The notes beneath the pieces are model-generated. The model worked only from the letters and a program-made list of their open reading frames with translations. It made no database searches and had not been told where the DNA came from. Shown piece by piece: positions 42,271-51,466 of a DNA stretch of 64,000 nucleotides. Within the stretch, counting starts at the first letter, position 1, and each line of letters starts with the position of its first letter. The stretch is from Paraburkholderia humisilvae (GTDB taxonomy: Bacteria > Pseudomonadota > Gammaproteobacteria > Burkholderiales > Burkholderiaceae): contig NZ_CADIKH010000004.1 of NCBI RefSeq assembly GCF_902859855.1, forward strand, positions 1 to 64,000. The letters run 5' to 3'. The translations under genes were made by a program, and so were the position numbers.

Positions 42271-43362
42271 ATGCGTTCCAAACTCAGCCCCGCCGCAGCT
42301 CACAACGATAAGCATGCGTCCGACACCGCTGTGCTGCTGATCAATCTCGGCACACCCGATTCACCGTCGCCGCGGGATGTGCGCCGGTATCTCGCGGAGT
42401 TCCTGTCGGACCCGCGTGTCGTCGAGTTGCCGGCATGGCTGTGGCAACCGGTGCTGCACGGTCTCGTGTTGCCGTTTCGCAGCCGTTCGTCGGCAAGGAA
42501 ATATGAATCGGTCTGGATGTCGGCGGGCTCGCCGCTTAAAGTGCACACCGAACAGCAGGCGCGCGATCTGCAATCGTGGTTCGACGAGCGCGGCAAGCCG
42601 ATCATGGTCGACTATGCGATGCGTTATGGCAATCCGTCGATTGCCGCGGCCATCACGCGGCTGCGCGCCAACGGTGTAAAGCGCATTCTGATCATGCCGA
42701 TGTACCCGCAATACGCGGCGTCGACCACGGCCACCGCGTTCGACAAGATCGCCGCCGCGCTGAGGAAGATCAGGAATCAGCCGGCGCTGCGCTTCGTCAA
42801 TCATTATCATGCGGATGCCCGCTATATCGACGCGTTGCGGCGCCAGGTCCAGCGGTATTGGGACATCCACGGCCGGCCGGACTTCGCCGCTGGCGACCAG
42901 GTGCTGTTCAGCTTCCACGGGCTGCCTTTGCGGACAGCGGAACTCGGCGACCCTTACTACACCCAGTGCTTGCGCACCGGTTCGCTGCTGGCCGACGCGC
43001 TCGGGCTTGGGCCGGAGCAGTATCGTGTGACCTTTCAGTCACGCTTCGGTTATCAGAAGTGGCTTGAACCGGGGACGGCCGAGACGCTCGCGGAGCTCGG
43101 TTATCAACAGACATCGCGCGTGGATGTCTTCTGCCCGGGTTTCACCGCGGATTGCATCGAAACTATCGAAGAAATCGGCATCGAAGGACGGGACACGTTC
43201 CTCGAATTCGGCGGCACGGCGTTCCACCGGATCGATTGCCTGAACGAAGCTCCCGCCTTTATCGATATGCTTGGCGAAATGGCACTGGAAAATCTGGGCG
43301 GCTGGCCTGGCACCGCACGTGAGCCTCGCGGCGGCGAGGCCGGCAGGTTCGCGCTGACGTAA
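42271..43362 (+). CDS. hemH: ferrochelatase
   Basis: A 363-residue ferrochelatase, inserting Fe2+ into protoporphyrin IX in the last step of heme synthesis. Motifs: LLINLGTPDSP, VDYAMRYGNPSI, ILIMPMYPQYAAST, FSFHGLPLR (catalytic His) and DVFCPGFTADCIETIEEI. ATG 42271 has GGAG about 9 nt upstream; ATG 42238 in frame would add 11 residues and lacks such a site. Its neighbour (convergent) is the SUF operon, so heme and iron-sulphur assembly sit side by side. Confidence 0.95.
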   Translation: MRSKLSPAAAHNDKHASDTAVLLINLGTPDSPSPRDVRRYLAEFLSDPRVVELPAWLWQPVLHGLVLPFRSRSSARKYESVWMSAGSPLKVHTEQQARDLQSWFDERGKPIMVDYAMRYGNPSIAAAITRLRANGVKRILIMPMYPQYAASTTATAFDKIAAALRKIRNQPALRFVNHYHADARYIDALRRQVQRYWDIHGRPDFAAGDQVLFSFHGLPLRTAELGDPYYTQCLRTGSLLADALGLGPEQYRVTFQSRFGYQKWLEPGTAETLAELGYQQTSRVDVFCPGFTADCIETIEEIGIEGRDTFLEFGGTAFHRIDCLNEAPAFIDMLGEMALENLGGWPGTAREPRGGEAGRFALT

Positions 43363-43365
43363 CTG

Positions 43366-43391
43366 ATGCCCGTTGTTTATGCCCGTTGTTT
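43366..43391. repeat. 13-bp direct duplication after hemH
   Basis: ATGCCCGTTGTTT occurs twice in tandem (43366-43378, 43379-43391) in the 40 bp between the convergent hemH and sufT stops. It is probably a slippage product. Confidence 0.75.
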
Positions 43392-43402
43392 ATGCCCGCC
43401 CG

Positions 43403-43747
43403 TTACAACATCCCGAGCTCGAGCCGCGCCGCCTCGGTCATCCGCGCTTTTGTCCAGGGTGGGTCCCACACCAGTTCGATCGTCACCTCGCGCACGCCGG
43501 CCAGCGTGAACACCTGTTCCTCAACCATCGACGGAAATGTTTCGGCGACCGGACAAGCGGGCGCGGTCAACGTCATCCGGATCTCGACGCGCCCTTCGTC
43601 CTCATCGACGTCGAGGCCGTAAATCAATCCGAGGTCGTAGATATTGACCGGTATTTCCGGGTCGTACAGCGTGCGCAATTCATCGATTACCCGGTCTTTC
43701 AGCGGGCGCGCGCTGTCGTCGCTAAAGGATTCAACGGTGGCCGTCAT
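43403..43747 (-). CDS. sufT: SufT / MIP18-family Fe-S assembly protein (DUF59)
   Basis: A 114-residue DUF59 protein: RVIDELRTLYDPEIPVNIYDLGLIY (residues 19-43), TLTAPACPVAETFPS (conserved Cys) and ELVWDPPWT. SufT proteins help Fe-S cluster maturation. The start at 43747 overlaps the sufU stop by 4 bp and is last in the operon. It converges on hemH. Confidence 0.9.
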   Translation of the reverse strand: MTATVESFSDDSARPLKDRVIDELRTLYDPEIPVNIYDLGLIYGLDVDEDEGRVEIRMTLTAPACPVAETFPSMVEEQVFTLAGVREVTIELVWDPPWTKARMTEAARLELGML

Positions 43748-44193
43748 TCTTCGTAGTGCTCCTTGTGCTGCAACGCGGCCGACAACGTCCGCCACGCAAG
43801 CATCGCGCATTTGACGCGTGCCGGAAATTCGCGCACGCCAGCGAGAATCGTTGTCTTGCCAAGTCCTTCGGTGTCGCTTTGCGCCGGCGCATGGTCACTC
43901 GTCACCATGCGCTGAAAGCGCTGGATCAACTGCTCCGCCTCGGCCACGGTCTTGCCTTTGATCAGGTCGGTCATCATCGACACCGACGCGGTGGCAATCG
44001 CACAGCCCTCGCCGTCGAAGCCGACCTCGGTCACGATGCCGTCCTCGACTCGCAGCGCAAGCTTGACGCGGTCGCCGCACAACGGGTTATAGCCTTCCGC
44101 CGTATGGCTCGCATGGTCAACGTCGTGGTGGTTGTGCGGCCGGCGGTAGTGATCGAAGATCACCTGCTGGTAGAGATCTCGAATGTCACTCAT
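43744..44193 (-). CDS. sufU: SufU zinc-dependent sulphurtransferase
   Basis: A 149-residue SufU with Cys39/Asp41 (NPLCGDR), Cys64 (GEGCAIATAS) and Cys129 (RVKCAML), the Zn site of SufU that accepts sulphur from SufS. It keeps the long insert between the second and third Cys that separates SufU from IscU scaffolds. SufU is best known in Gram-positive bacteria; here it replaces SufE. Four-base overlaps with sufS and sufT. Confidence 0.92.
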   Translation of the reverse strand: MSDIRDLYQQVIFDHYRRPHNHHDVDHASHTAEGYNPLCGDRVKLALRVEDGIVTEVGFDGEGCAIATASVSMMTDLIKGKTVAEAEQLIQRFQRMVTSDHAPAQSDTEGLGKTTILAGVREFPARVKCAMLAWRTLSAALQHKEHYEE

Positions 44194-45437
44194 GATCGGA
44201 ATAACTCCTTCACGCGGGTGAGCCCGTTCACCAGCGCATCGATTTCCTCGTGTGTGTTGTAGAGCGCGAGCGACGCGCGAACCGTTGCCGGAACCTTGAA
44301 GCGCGTCATCGCCGGCATCGCGCAGTGGTGGCCGGCGCGTACCGCGATGCCCGCATCGCTCAGGATCGAGCCGACGTCGTGCGCGTGAATACCGTCGACG
44401 ACAAACGACAGAATGCCGGACTTATGCACCGCATTGCCGATCAACCTCACTCCATCGACGCGTTGCAGTTCGGCCGTTGCGTAGTCGAGCAACGCATGCT
44501 CACACGCTTCGATCGCGCTGAAGCCGATCGTACCGACATAGTCGATCGCGACCGCAAGCGCGATTGCACCGGCAATATTCGGCGTACCCGCTTCGAACTT
44601 CCATGGCAGGTCGTTGTAGGTGGTCTTGTCGAACGACACGGTGCGAATCATGTCGCCGCCGCCCTGCCACGGCGGCATCGCGTCGAGCCACGCGGCTTTG
44701 CCATAGAGCACGCCGATCCCCGTCGGCCCATACAGCTTATGGCCGGAAAATGCGTAGAAGTCGCAATCGAGCGCACGCACATCCACGGGCATATGCGCCA
44801 CCGCTTGCGCACCATCGAGCAGCACCGGAATGCCCCGCGCGTGCGCCTGCTCAATCAGCGTGCCGACCGGATTCACGGTGCCGAGCGCATTCGACACATG
44901 GCCGAGCGCAACGAGCTTCGTGCGCGGGCCGAGCAGCCGCCCATATGCTTCGATATCGAGCGTACCGCTATCGTCGACCGGCACGACCTTCAGCCGCGCG
45001 CCGGTCTGCTCGCATGCGAGCTGCCATGGCACGATGTTCGAGTGATGCTCGATCGTTGTCAGTACAATCTCGTCGCCCGCCTGCAAACGCGGCCGTGCAA
45101 AACTATGCGCGACCAGGTTGATCGCCTCGGTCGTGCCGCGCACGAAGACGATTTCCGATGGCTGCGCGGCGTTGATAAACTTCGCCACGGTCGCGCGCGC
45201 GCGTTCGTACGCGTCGGTGGCCCGCTCCGCCAGCCAGTGAACGCCGCGGTGCACATTCGAATTGGTGCTGCGGTAGTAGTTCGCCTGCGCTTCGATCACT
45301 TGAAACGGCTTTTGCGTGGTCGCCGCGTTGTCGAGATAGACGAGCGGCTTGCCATTCGGACGGGTGTCGAGAATCGGAAAGTCGCGCCGCCACACCCGCA
45401 CCCTGTCTTCGCGTTCGAGGTCGATGCGTTTCATCAT
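44190..45437 (-). CDS. sufS: cysteine desulphurase SufS
   Basis: A 415-residue group II cysteine desulphurase: PLP-Lys234 in FSGHKLYGPTG, active-site Cys372 in RAGHHCAMP, and VYLDNAATTQKP at the start. It takes sulphur from cysteine and passes it to SufU. It overlaps the sufD stop (ATGA, start at 45437) and sufU (4 bp). Confidence 0.96.
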   Translation of the reverse strand: MMKRIDLEREDRVRVWRRDFPILDTRPNGKPLVYLDNAATTQKPFQVIEAQANYYRSTNSNVHRGVHWLAERATDAYERARATVAKFINAAQPSEIVFVRGTTEAINLVAHSFARPRLQAGDEIVLTTIEHHSNIVPWQLACEQTGARLKVVPVDDSGTLDIEAYGRLLGPRTKLVALGHVSNALGTVNPVGTLIEQAHARGIPVLLDGAQAVAHMPVDVRALDCDFYAFSGHKLYGPTGIGVLYGKAAWLDAMPPWQGGGDMIRTVSFDKTTYNDLPWKFEAGTPNIAGAIALAVAIDYVGTIGFSAIEACEHALLDYATAELQRVDGVRLIGNAVHKSGILSFVVDGIHAHDVGSILSDAGIAVRAGHHCAMPAMTRFKVPATVRASLALYNTHEEIDALVNGLTRVKELFRS

Positions 45438-46765
45438 GCGTCTCCCGCGTCGGCGGGTGCGTCGGCCATCCGCGCGAGCAACGTGGCCTCAAGACGCGCT
45501 TTCAGCGGCTCGATCGCCACCCGATCGATCACGTCGCGCGCGAATGCGAAGGTCAGCAGCGCACGCGCCGTGCGTTCATCGATACCGCGAGCGCGCAAAT
45601 AGAACAGTTGCGTTTCATCGAGCTGACCGACGGTCGTGCCGTGCGTGCAGCGCACGTCGTCCGCAAAAATTTCCAGTTGCGGCTTCGTATCGATTTCGGC
45701 GCTGCGCGACAGCAGCAGATTGTGATTCGCCTGGTCGGCGTCGGTCTTCTGCGCATCCTGACGCACGACGATGCGTCCGTTGAACACGCCGTGCGCGCTG
45801 CCATCGAGTATGCCTCGATAAGTCTCACGGCTTGCGCACTGCGGGTGCGCATGATCGATCATCGTGTAGTGGTCGAGGTGCTGCTTGCCGCCGCCGACAT
45901 AAAGTCCATCGAGCGTCGTCGACGTGCCCGGCGCCGCGAGCTGCGCGATGATCGTCGAACGCGCCAGCGCGGCGCCGAACGAAAACGCGTAGGACGAGAA
46001 GCGGCTTGCGCCGCCCTGCTGCGCGATCACCGTTCCGGTATGAACGGCGTTCGGCGCTTCCTGCTGCACGCGGTAGTGCTGCACGTCCGCATGGTCGTCT
46101 GCGTCGATACGGGTCACCGCGTTCGTGTAATACCCGTCATCGTGATCGCCGACGTACTGTTCGACCACCGCGCAATGCGCATGCGAACCCGCGACGATCC
46201 GGTTCAATGGCTGCACGGCCAGATCGCTTTCGCCGCTGCCGATGAACATCACATGCAACGGCTTGTCGAGCGTCACGCCAGGCGGCACGATCATCACGTA
46301 GCCGTCTCGCGCAAATGCCGCATTAAACGCGGCGACGCCATCCGGCCATTGCTCGCCCGCGAACAGTGTCCGGATGCGCTCCGGAATCTGTTCCAGCGCG
46401 GTTGCAAGGCTGCCGATGAACACGCCGGATGGCAGCGCGCCGACAACGGACCATTCGGGCGCCCACACGCCATCGACAAATACCAGCCGATGTGAATCTT
46501 CGAACGCATGAGTCCGTACCAGACGCTCCGCTTCGTCGCGAGTTCGATAGTCCGCCGCCGATACGAAATGCAGTTGCTTCCGGTTCAATACGTCAAGGCT
46601 TGTGTATTTCCACGCCTCATCCGCTCGGGTGGGAAACCCTTGTACGCGAAACTGTTCGAAGGCGCGCAAGCGCCGCTCATTCATCCATTGCAGCCCCGCG
46701 CCCGGCAACGTCGGCGCGAGCGCTCTAAACATTTCCGTCAGAGAGTCGAGAGATTCGTTTTTCAT
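45434..46765 (-). CDS. sufD: Fe-S cluster assembly protein SufD
   Basis: A 443-residue SufD: GAPASRFSSYAFSFG-type segment, DGLYVGGGKQHLDHYTMIDHA, FNGRIVVRQDAQKTDADQANHNLLLS and CTHGTTVGQLDETQLFYLRARG. It is the SufB partner in the SufBC2D scaffold. It lies between sufC and sufS with 4-bp overlaps on both sides. The N-terminal 100 residues are variable, as usual. Confidence 0.94.
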   Translation of the reverse strand: MKNESLDSLTEMFRALAPTLPGAGLQWMNERRLRAFEQFRVQGFPTRADEAWKYTSLDVLNRKQLHFVSAADYRTRDEAERLVRTHAFEDSHRLVFVDGVWAPEWSVVGALPSGVFIGSLATALEQIPERIRTLFAGEQWPDGVAAFNAAFARDGYVMIVPPGVTLDKPLHVMFIGSGESDLAVQPLNRIVAGSHAHCAVVEQYVGDHDDGYYTNAVTRIDADDHADVQHYRVQQEAPNAVHTGTVIAQQGGASRFSSYAFSFGAALARSTIIAQLAAPGTSTTLDGLYVGGGKQHLDHYTMIDHAHPQCASRETYRGILDGSAHGVFNGRIVVRQDAQKTDADQANHNLLLSRSAEIDTKPQLEIFADDVRCTHGTTVGQLDETQLFYLRARGIDERTARALLTFAFARDVIDRVAIEPLKARLEATLLARMADAPADAGDA

Positions 46766-47541
46766 ACCGCCACCTGTGCGGATGCGGACGGTTCATCCGC
46801 GCCGTCAACCAGCCAGCCATAACCGCGTTGCTCGAGTTGCAGCGCCAGTTCGCGCGTGCCCGACCGCACGATCCTGCCGTGCGACAGCACGTGCACATAG
46901 TCCGGCACGATATGGTCGAGCAAGCGCTGATAGTGCGTGACCATCACAATCGCACGCTCCGGGCTGCGCATCGCGTTCACGCCTTTCGCAACCAGCTGCA
47001 GCGCGTCGATGTCGAGGCCCGAATCGGTTTCGTCGAGAATCGCCAGCTTCGGTTCGAGCACTGCCATCTGCAGAATCTCATTGCGCTTCTTTTCACCGCC
47101 GGAAAAGCCCTCATTGACCGCGCGATGCAACAGGTCGTCGTTCATCTGCATCGCGGCCATCTTGCCGCGCAGCAGTTCAAGAAAATCGATCGCGTCAAGC
47201 TCAGGCTCGCCGCGGTGTCGGCGCTGCGCATTGAGCGCCGCTTTCAGCAAATAGACATTGCTGACGCCCGGAATCTCGACCGGGTACTGGAACGCCAGAA
47301 AAATACCCTCGCGCGCGCGTTCCTCGGGTGCGAGCTCGAGCAGGTTTTTACCGAACCACGACACCTCACCGCCGGTAATCCCGTACAGATCGCGGCCGGC
47401 CAGCACGCTCGCGAGCGTACTTTTTCCCGAGCCGTTCGGCCCCATGATCGCGTGCACTTCGCCTGGCCTCACATCGAGGTCGATACCGCGCAAGATCTCC
47501 TTGCCGTCGACGGTGGCACGCAAATTTCTGATTTTCAGCAT
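46762..47541 (-). CDS. sufC: Fe-S cluster assembly ATPase SufC
   Basis: A 259-residue ABC-type ATPase: Walker A GPNGSGKST (34-42), signature FSGGEKKRNEI, Walker B LAILDETDSGLDIDAL and the switch His in VMVTHYQRLL. It drives conformational change of SufBCD during cluster assembly. It overlaps sufD by 4 bp and follows sufB by 23 bp. Confidence 0.96.
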   Translation of the reverse strand: MLKIRNLRATVDGKEILRGIDLDVRPGEVHAIMGPNGSGKSTLASVLAGRDLYGITGGEVSWFGKNLLELAPEERAREGIFLAFQYPVEIPGVSNVYLLKAALNAQRRHRGEPELDAIDFLELLRGKMAAMQMNDDLLHRAVNEGFSGGEKKRNEILQMAVLEPKLAILDETDSGLDIDALQLVAKGVNAMRSPERAIVMVTHYQRLLDHIVPDYVHVLSHGRIVRSGTRELALQLEQRGYGWLVDGADEPSASAQVAV

Positions 47542-47564
47542 GATTGAACGCTCCTTGCTTCCTG

Positions 47565-49013
47565 TTAGCCGACGCTGCCTTCCAGACTGATGCCCAGCAG
47601 CTTCTGCGCCTCGACCGCAAATTCCATCGGCAACTGGTCAAACACTTCCTTGCAGAACCCGTTGACGATCATCGACACGGCGTCTTCCGCCGACAGACCG
47701 CGCTGCATGCAATAGAACAACTGGTCTTCGCCGACGCGCGAGGTCGATGCCTCGTGCTCGACCTTCGCGGTCGGGTTCTTCACCTCGATATAAGGGAATG
47801 TGTGCGCGCTGCAGCGGTCGCCCATCAGCAGCGAATCGCATTGCGTAAAGTTACGCGCGCCTTCCGCCGAACGCGCGACGCGCACCAGCCCGCGATACGC
47901 GTTGCTGCCGCGGCCCGCGGAAATGCCCTTCGACACGATCGTGCTGCGTGTATTCGCGCCGATATGAATCATCTTCGTGCCGGTGTCGGCCTGTTGAAAG
48001 TTGTTGGTCAATGCGACCGAATAGAACTCGCCGATCGAGTTGTCGCCACGCAAAATGACGCTCGGGTATTTCCACGTGATCGCCGAGCCCGTTTCAACCT
48101 GCGTCCATGAAATCTTCGAATTCTTCCCGCGGCAATCGCCACGCTTCGTGACGAAGTTATAAATACCGCCTCGGCCGTTCTCGTCGCCGGGATACCAGTT
48201 CTGCACGGTCGAGTAGCGGATCTGCGCATCATCGAGCGCGACCAGTTCGACAACCGCCGCGTGCAGCTGGTTTTCGTCGCGCATCGGCGCGGTGCAGCCT
48301 TCGAGGTAACTTACCTGCGCGCCCTTGTCCGCAATGATCAACGTGCGTTCGAATTGCCCGGTGTTTTGCGCGTTGATGCGGAAGTAAGTCGACAGTTCCA
48401 TCGGGCAGCGCACGCCCGGCGGCACATAGACAAACGAACCGTCGCTGAACACCGCCGAATTCAGCGCGGCGAAGAAGTTGTCCTTGTGCGGGACGACTGA
48501 CCCGAGATATTGCTTCACGAGTTCCGGGTGATCGCGCACCGCATCCGAGAACGAGCAGAAAATAATGCCGAGCGCCGACAGCTTGTCGCGGAACGTCGTT
48601 GCGACCGATACGCTGTCGAATACCGCGTCGACCGCCACGCCCGCGAGCATTTCGCGTTCCTTGAGCGGCACGCCGAGCCGTTCGTAGGTGCGCAACAGTT
48701 CCGGATCGACCTCATCGAGGCTCTTCGGCCCGTCCGTGCGCGTCTTCGGCGCCGAATAATAGACAATTGACTGGTAATCGATCGGTTCACGCCGCACCGA
48801 AGCCCATTGCGGCTCGGTTAGTGTGAGCCAATGACGGAATGCCGCAAGACGCCACTCGAGCATGAACGGCGGTTCGCCCTTGCGCGCCGATATCGCGCGG
48901 ATTACGTCCTCATCGAGCCCCGGTGGCAATGAATCCGCTTGTACGTCGGACACAAAACCATGTCGATACTGCCGGTTTACGAAGGGGTCGAGTTCGGTCA
49001 TCGTGTCTGCCAT
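47565..49013 (-). CDS. sufB: Fe-S cluster assembly scaffold SufB
   Basis: A 482-residue SufB: YYSAPK, VGTVVP-like [59 protein letters not shown], and the C-terminal [23 protein letters not shown]. It is the main scaffold of SufBC2D. The start at 49013 ([11 protein letters not shown]) is chosen over 49031, where the frame begins with unrelated residues. First gene of the operon; no regulator (SufR/IscR) is adjacent upstream. Confidence 0.96.
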   Translation of the reverse strand: MADTMTELDPFVNRQYRHGFVSDVQADSLPPGLDEDVIRAISARKGEPPFMLEWRLAAFRHWLTLTEPQWASVRREPIDYQSIVYYSAPKTRTDGPKSLDEVDPELLRTYERLGVPLKEREMLAGVAVDAVFDSVSVATTFRDKLSALGIIFCSFSDAVRDHPELVKQYLGSVVPHKDNFFAALNSAVFSDGSFVYVPPGVRCPMELSTYFRINAQNTGQFERTLIIADKGAQVSYLEGCTAPMRDENQLHAAVVELVALDDAQIRYSTVQNWYPGDENGRGGIYNFVTKRGDCRGKNSKISWTQVETGSAITWKYPSVILRGDNSIGEFYSVALTNNFQQADTGTKMIHIGANTRSTIVSKGISAGRGSNAYRGLVRVARSAEGARNFTQCDSLLMGDRCSAHTFPYIEVKNPTAKVEHEASTSRVGEDQLFYCMQRGLSAEDAVSMIVNGFCKEVFDQLPMEFAVEAQKLLGISLEGSVG

Positions 49014-49225
49014 ACGTACTCTCCGTGTCATTCCTATTGCGTTTCGCGATGCATGTTCCGTACCCCAACAATCAAAGTGTAGGCTTTATCAGGATACCTT
49101 TATGTCGATACGGTTTTATGGTCTTAGCCGGTCGCGCGTCGATTCGCGTTTATCGCGTTGATAACGCTTCGCTATCGGCGTGCGCAAACGACGCGGCCCT
49201 CCACCTCGTTCCCTGTCGGGCTCGC

Positions 49226-49498
49226 TCAGGGTCCCGACCAGCGGTCGATATCGCGCATGCGGCGTTCGAGTTCGTCGGTGGTTTTCGCGGAGTTAAGGTA
49301 TTCCTCGTGATACGACGCGCGTAGCGCTTCCTCATTCGGGAAATTGGGTGCAAAGCGGTAATTCCAATTGGAGAGGCACGCTGAATCGCGCCAACGAAAC
49401 GGGGTTCGCTGCCACGCAAACGCGCTCGGCGTGAGCGTACCTCTATCGAACCGATGCGCTTTGCCAATCGTGCATCACCCATCCAGCGTAATTCGCAT
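49226..49498 (-). pseudogene. decayed minus-strand gene with in-frame TGA
   Basis: From 49474 down to the TGA at 49226-49228 the minus strand encodes about 82 residues of convincing protein (AFAWQRTPFRWRDSAC ... NWNYRFAPNFPNEEALRASYHEE, ending RRMRDIDRWSGP). There is no ATG, GTG or TTG start in frame before that stretch. Directly upstream in the same frame is MRITLDG, starting at ATG 49498, broken by TGA at 49475-49477. The simplest reading is a nonsense mutation in a 90-residue gene. I do not recognise the family. It sits in the sufB upstream region, next to a ykgB fragment. Confidence 0.5.
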
Positions 49499-49559
49499 GA
49501 GCATGGGTTTGATCCATCCGGACCGCAAGTCAATGCGTCTTCGTTCCTGGAGTGGAGTT

Positions 49560-49925
49560 ACGCCATCCTATGGCTTCTCGCGCGGCCCCGGCACGCTGGA
49601 AATCATCATCGGCGTGCAGGTGCGGTCGAACTTCGTTTCGCACAATCTCGGACTGCTCGGCGGGGTGCTGCCGTTTCTCACACCATTCGTCACGCTGCCG
49701 TTCCTGATAACGACGCCCGAGACAGGGGTCCCAGCGCTCGGCGATGCCCAGCACGGCTTTCCGTTTCTGTCCGAATATGGCCGGCTGATTATTAAGGATA
49801 CCGTCATACTGGCGGGCGGTATCGTGATCATCGCGGATTTGCCAAAACGCTTGCTGCTCGAGCGCGCGTCGATCACGCCTACGCCAGTCCGCTCGCTGCT
49901 CACGAAGCAGACTCACTCCTCGTGA
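49560..49925 (+). pseudogene. ykgB (DUF417) C-terminal fragment
   Basis: The plus-strand frame encodes SYGFSRGPGTLEIIIGV, LGLLGGVLPFLTPFVTLPFLITTPE, VPALGDAQHGFPFLSEYGRLIIKDTVILAGG, which align well from memory with the second half of the YkgB/DUF417 membrane protein (about 195 residues). The first half, with two membrane helices, is missing; upstream codons in this frame (from 49368) do not match. The remnant therefore cannot fold as the native protein. YkgB is an inner-membrane protein of uncertain function associated with reactive chlorine stress. Confidence 0.6.
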
Positions 49926-49976
49926 CCGGCGTCCGTCATGGCCGGGCACCCGTATCGCTGCCAGCGGCCGCGACGC

Positions 49977-50501
49977 CTACTTCCAGAAAACGTAGTTCGC
50001 GAAGTAGGGCGAATAAGCGATCTGATGCTCGGCCGTGCACATCGTGGCCGGCGCATTGCCACCCACGGTATTCAGCCGTTGCACATAACGAACGCTCGAC
50101 AGTTGGCCTGGCTTTTCGGCGCTTGTCGTTTCGAGCAGTAATTGAGGGATGCTACCTGTCGACGCACTCGCCATCTGCGCGACCGGATGACCCACGATGC
50201 GGCTGCCATCGTCGGCCTGCCATGACGGACCCGCATCGTGGTGAAACACCGGGCGCCCGAGCGAGTCGTAGAGGGTTGCTTGCGGGTTCCTGAACAACCA
50301 CGATAGATGATGCGAGCTGTCGTACTCGCACGAATAAATCTGCACTCCAGTCGCGGTCGTCGACGCGAACGGCTGCGCGTTGACCGGCGTCAGCGACGCC
50401 GCCGTCGGCACAGCGGATTGTGCGGATACCGAACCGGCCGCGGCGCACGCGGCGGTCAGCAATGAAAGGACGCTCACAAGGGGGAAGGGACGGTGGAACA
50501 T
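49977..50501 (-). CDS. DUF3455 exported protein
   Basis: A 174-residue protein with a signal peptide (about 1-27, ending SVSAQ) and a DUF3455 domain: GVQIYSCEYD, SWLFRNPQATLYDSLGRPVFHHDAGPSW, SVRYVQRLNTVGGNAPATMC. Function is unknown; it is probably periplasmic. The start at 50501 (MFHRPFPL) gives a standard signal peptide; the frame is open to 50591. Two Cys of the mature part may form a disulphide. Confidence 0.82.
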   Translation of the reverse strand: MFHRPFPLVSVLSLLTAACAAAGSVSAQSAVPTAASLTPVNAQPFASTTATGVQIYSCEYDSSHHLSWLFRNPQATLYDSLGRPVFHHDAGPSWQADDGSRIVGHPVAQMASASTGSIPQLLLETTSAEKPGQLSSVRYVQRLNTVGGNAPATMCTAEHQIAYSPYFANYVFWK

Positions 50502-50628
50502 GGCATCGGTCTCCGGGGAAGCCTGTCCCGGAAACATTCGAACGCGCATTTCTATTCCGTGTGACGCAAAGCTTTCATGGGTGCAACGCACAAACTACAA
50601 AAAGCATCGTCGAAACGATGCCGATGCA

Positions 50629-51261
50629 CTACTGTTGTGCCTTGCCGGATGCCAGTTGCTCATTACGCTCGGTCAGGAACTGGATCAACCCGTCGATTCC
50701 GCTTTGCTGGATTTTCTCGCCGAATTGCTGCCGATAGGTCTGCACAAGCCACGCGCCAACCACGTTCAGGTCGTACACGCGCCAGCCTTGCGGCGTCTTG
50801 TGCAAGCGGTAGTCGATCTCGAAGGGTTGCGAATTCGTCTCGGCGATCGTGCGCACCACCGTGTCCGTATCGTTCGGCGCCACCCGCATCGGCGGGTACT
50901 CGATCTTCTGATCCGGGCGCAATTGGGCGAGCGCGCCTGCATACAGATGAATCAGCAGCATCTGGAACTGGTGCACGAGCTGTTGCTGCTGCTCGGGCGT
51001 CGCTGTCCGCCAGTAAAGGCCCACCGCCAGCCGTGTCGTGTACCGGAAATCGATGTACGGAAGGATGTCCCGGTCCACGATAGCCATGATGCGCGGGATG
51101 TCGTTCGGGTCGATTGCCTGCGTGCGCACCTCGTCGAGCACCTGTTGCGTGACGGTTTTGATCAGCGTCTGCGGGTCGGACTGGTCGTCGATCTGCGCAA
51201 ACGCGCTGCTGGAACAGATGAACGTCGCGGCAAAAGCGGCGATCAGGAAAAGCTTTTTCAT
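50629..51261 (-). CDS. MlaC/Ttg2D phospholipid-binding periplasmic protein
   Basis: A 210-residue MlaC-family protein: signal peptide (1-22, SSAFA), then IDFRYTTRLAVGLYWRTATPEQQQQLVHQFQ and PFEIDYRLHKTPQGWRVYDLNVVGAWLVQTYRQQF. MlaC shuttles phospholipid between outer and inner membrane. No mlaFED or mlaA lies in the window, so this is an orphan or second copy. ATG 51261 (MKKLFLIAAF) fits the signal; upstream frame rejected. Confidence 0.9.
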   Translation of the reverse strand: MKKLFLIAAFAATFICSSSAFAQIDDQSDPQTLIKTVTQQVLDEVRTQAIDPNDIPRIMAIVDRDILPYIDFRYTTRLAVGLYWRTATPEQQQQLVHQFQMLLIHLYAGALAQLRPDQKIEYPPMRVAPNDTDTVVRTIAETNSQPFEIDYRLHKTPQGWRVYDLNVVGAWLVQTYRQQFGEKIQQSGIDGLIQFLTERNEQLASGKAQQ

Positions 51262-51466
51262 GGACGCGAATCCTTTGCGAATGCGTGATGCCGGTCTGCG
51301 CCGCATACCATGACAGCCGCCGCTGATGCGCCGATAGCGGTGGCGACGGCTGGCGCACCGCGTAGGTTAGCATTGCGCAAGAAATCGCGGCGGCACTCGC
51401 CGCAAACCCGCCGCAAACGCGGCTGGACAGGCGTGCGCGCCAGATGCCCGCAGCGCGCCGCGGCAC

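Noticed and set aside
49475..49477. In-frame TGA as a selenocysteine codon
   Set aside because: No stable hairpin with a SECIS-like loop was visible just after the TGA, no selenoprotein family fits, and the neighbouring ykgB relic suggests decay.
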